Positions 63,191 through 64,000 of a stretch of 64,000 bases of DNA are shown here, in pieces. The notes beneath the pieces are model-generated. The model had not been told where the DNA came from, did no database searches, and was given only the letters and a program-made list of their open reading frames with translations. The DNA is from Pacificispira sp965223125. GTDB taxonomy: Bacteria > Pseudomonadota > Alphaproteobacteria > UBA8366 > Aestuariispiraceae. The position numbers and the translations under genes were made by a program. Location of the stretch: contig OZ244984.1 of assembly GCA_965223125.1 (NCBI GenBank), forward strand, positions 496,001 through 560,000, written 5' to 3'. Numbering within the stretch: the first letter of the stretch is position 1; each line of letters begins with the position of its first letter.

Positions 63191-64000
63191 ATGATAGGAA
63201 CCAAGTCCCCTTCCCTACGCGCCTGGGCGGCCTTCTTCCTTGGCTGTCTGTGTTTCGGATACGCTTTCACCCAGCGGGTCGCGCCGAGCGTGATGACCGA
63301 GGATTTGATGCGTGCCTTCGCCGTCGGGGGCGGGGCACTCGGCTCCCTGAGCGCCTTCTATTTCTACGCCTATGCAGCGATGCAGATGCCCGTTGGCATT
63401 CTGATGGACCGGTTCGGTCCCCGGCGGCTGCTGAGCGGTGCCATGGCGCTCTGCCTCGTCGGTAGTCTCGTATTTGCACTGTCCAGCAGCCTGGGCATCG
63501 CCTCGGTCGGGCGGGCGCTGATCGGGGCATCTGTTGCGTGCGGTTATGTCGGGACAATGAGCATCGCCGCAACCTGGTTTCCGGCCAACCGCTTCAGCCT
63601 GCTGATCGGCATTCTGCAAAGTGTCGGCATGATTGGGGCAATTGCCGGGCAGGCCCCGATGAGCCTGATCGTGGAAACAGTCGGCTGGCGCGAAACCGTA
63701 ATCGGCATGGGTGTCGTCGGTGCGGTCTTGGCGATCCTGATCTTCTGGGTCGTCGAGGAAATCCCGAAAGACCGGCCAAGACCGAAACCCGCCGAAGCAG
63801 GGGGACGTGGGGCCTTTCTAGACGTGCTGTCCCGGCGCGACAGCTGGTGCTGTGCGGTCATCGGTTTTACCCTGACCGCACCGATGCTGAGTTTCGCTGG
63901 CCTCTGGGCCGTGCCCTGGCTGACCCAGACGCAGGGATTCTCCCGCGCCGATGCGGCGGCCACCGCCTCGATGATATTCCTTGGCTGGGCCATGGTCGGG
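63191..64000 (+). CDS. MFS transporter, N-terminal part (runs off window end)
   Basis: Open from the ATG at 63191 to the last base, 270 codons. It reads MIGTKSPSLRAWAAFFLG, then the first membrane helix and FTQRVAPSVMTEDLMRAF, MQMPVGILMDRFGPRRLLSG (MFS inter-helix loop after helix 2), LIGASVACGYVGTMSIAATW and a cytoplasmic loop with VVEEIPKDRPRPKPAE, followed by the start of the second half. The pattern is of organic-anion/sugar-acid type MFS permeases. No strong ribosome-binding site is seen. It is divergent from betA, with about 195 bp between them. Confidence 0.88.
   Translation, partial: MIGTKSPSLRAWAAFFLGCLCFGYAFTQRVAPSVMTEDLMRAFAVGGGALGSLSAFYFYAYAAMQMPVGILMDRFGPRRLLSGAMALCLVGSLVFALSSSLGIASVGRALIGASVACGYVGTMSIAATWFPANRFSLLIGILQSVGMIGAIAGQAPMSLIVETVGWRETVIGMGVVGAVLAILIFWVVEEIPKDRPRPKPAEAGGRGAFLDVLSRRDSWCCAVIGFTLTAPMLSFAGLWAVPWLTQTQGFSRADAAATASMIFLGWAMVG

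Overview
The window (about 60% GC by eye, with one clearly AT-rich island) looks like the chromosome of a marine-type alphaproteobacterium, probably Rhodospirillales-like. This rests on gene content (LapB/HlyB-type secretion, DUF1244, DUF1289, PAS_5 family, betA, an aspartoacylase-family deacylase) and is inference; no rRNA or tRNA gene was seen to confirm it.

Positions 1-41,306 (all minus strand) hold a complete type I secretion locus. Reading in the direction of transcription it is: a TolC-family outer-membrane channel with an unusual LDP-rich C-terminal extension (41,306-39,435), a single 34.35-kb gene for a secreted repeat adhesin of about 11,450 residues (38,893-4,541), a short hydrophilic ORF that shares a reading frame with the transporter but is separated from it by a TAA (4,296-3,934), the ABC transporter/ATPase (3,699-1,663), the HlyD membrane-fusion protein (1,609-293), and the start of an amidase (243-1). 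The giant protein has a duplicated N-terminal domain, a 38-proline linker, about 33 T1SS-143/DUF5801-like modules marked by [DN]EDD[LT], many VCBS/cadherin-like modules, then DUF4114, LamG-like and RTX Ca2+-binding blocks and a C-terminal type I secretion region with an EF-hand loop. Inside it lie four tandem arrays of near-identical DNA with periods of about 1,383, 882, 558 and 855 bp.

Positions 41,826-45,052 (plus) are a four-gene polar amino-acid ABC importer (ATPase, binding protein, two permeases) with intercistronic hairpins. From 45.3 to 50.8 kb come a PilZ protein, a GntR/FadR regulator with its probable MFS partner and a palindromic operator, a DUF2786-like protein, and a plus-strand group of N-formylglutamate amidohydrolase family protein, YbdK-like carboxylate-amine ligase and DUF1244 protein.

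Positions 50.8-53.1 kb are an accessory island: two AT-rich paralogous 147-residue genes in tandem, interleaved with decayed coding tips, plus a perfect 46-bp palindrome at the edge of a third, mostly deleted copy. It resembles an eroded array of toxin-tip/immunity cassettes, but this is inference.

Positions 53.1-64 kb return to ordinary genes: an MFS transporter, an aldehyde dehydrogenase, a DUF486/DMT gene broken by an in-frame TAG, an arsR-permease pair with a near-perfect operator palindrome, a DUF1289 protein, a YcaQ-like winged-helix protein, a DoeB-like deacylase, a PAS_5 protein, choline dehydrogenase (betA) and the start of another MFS transporter running off the window end.
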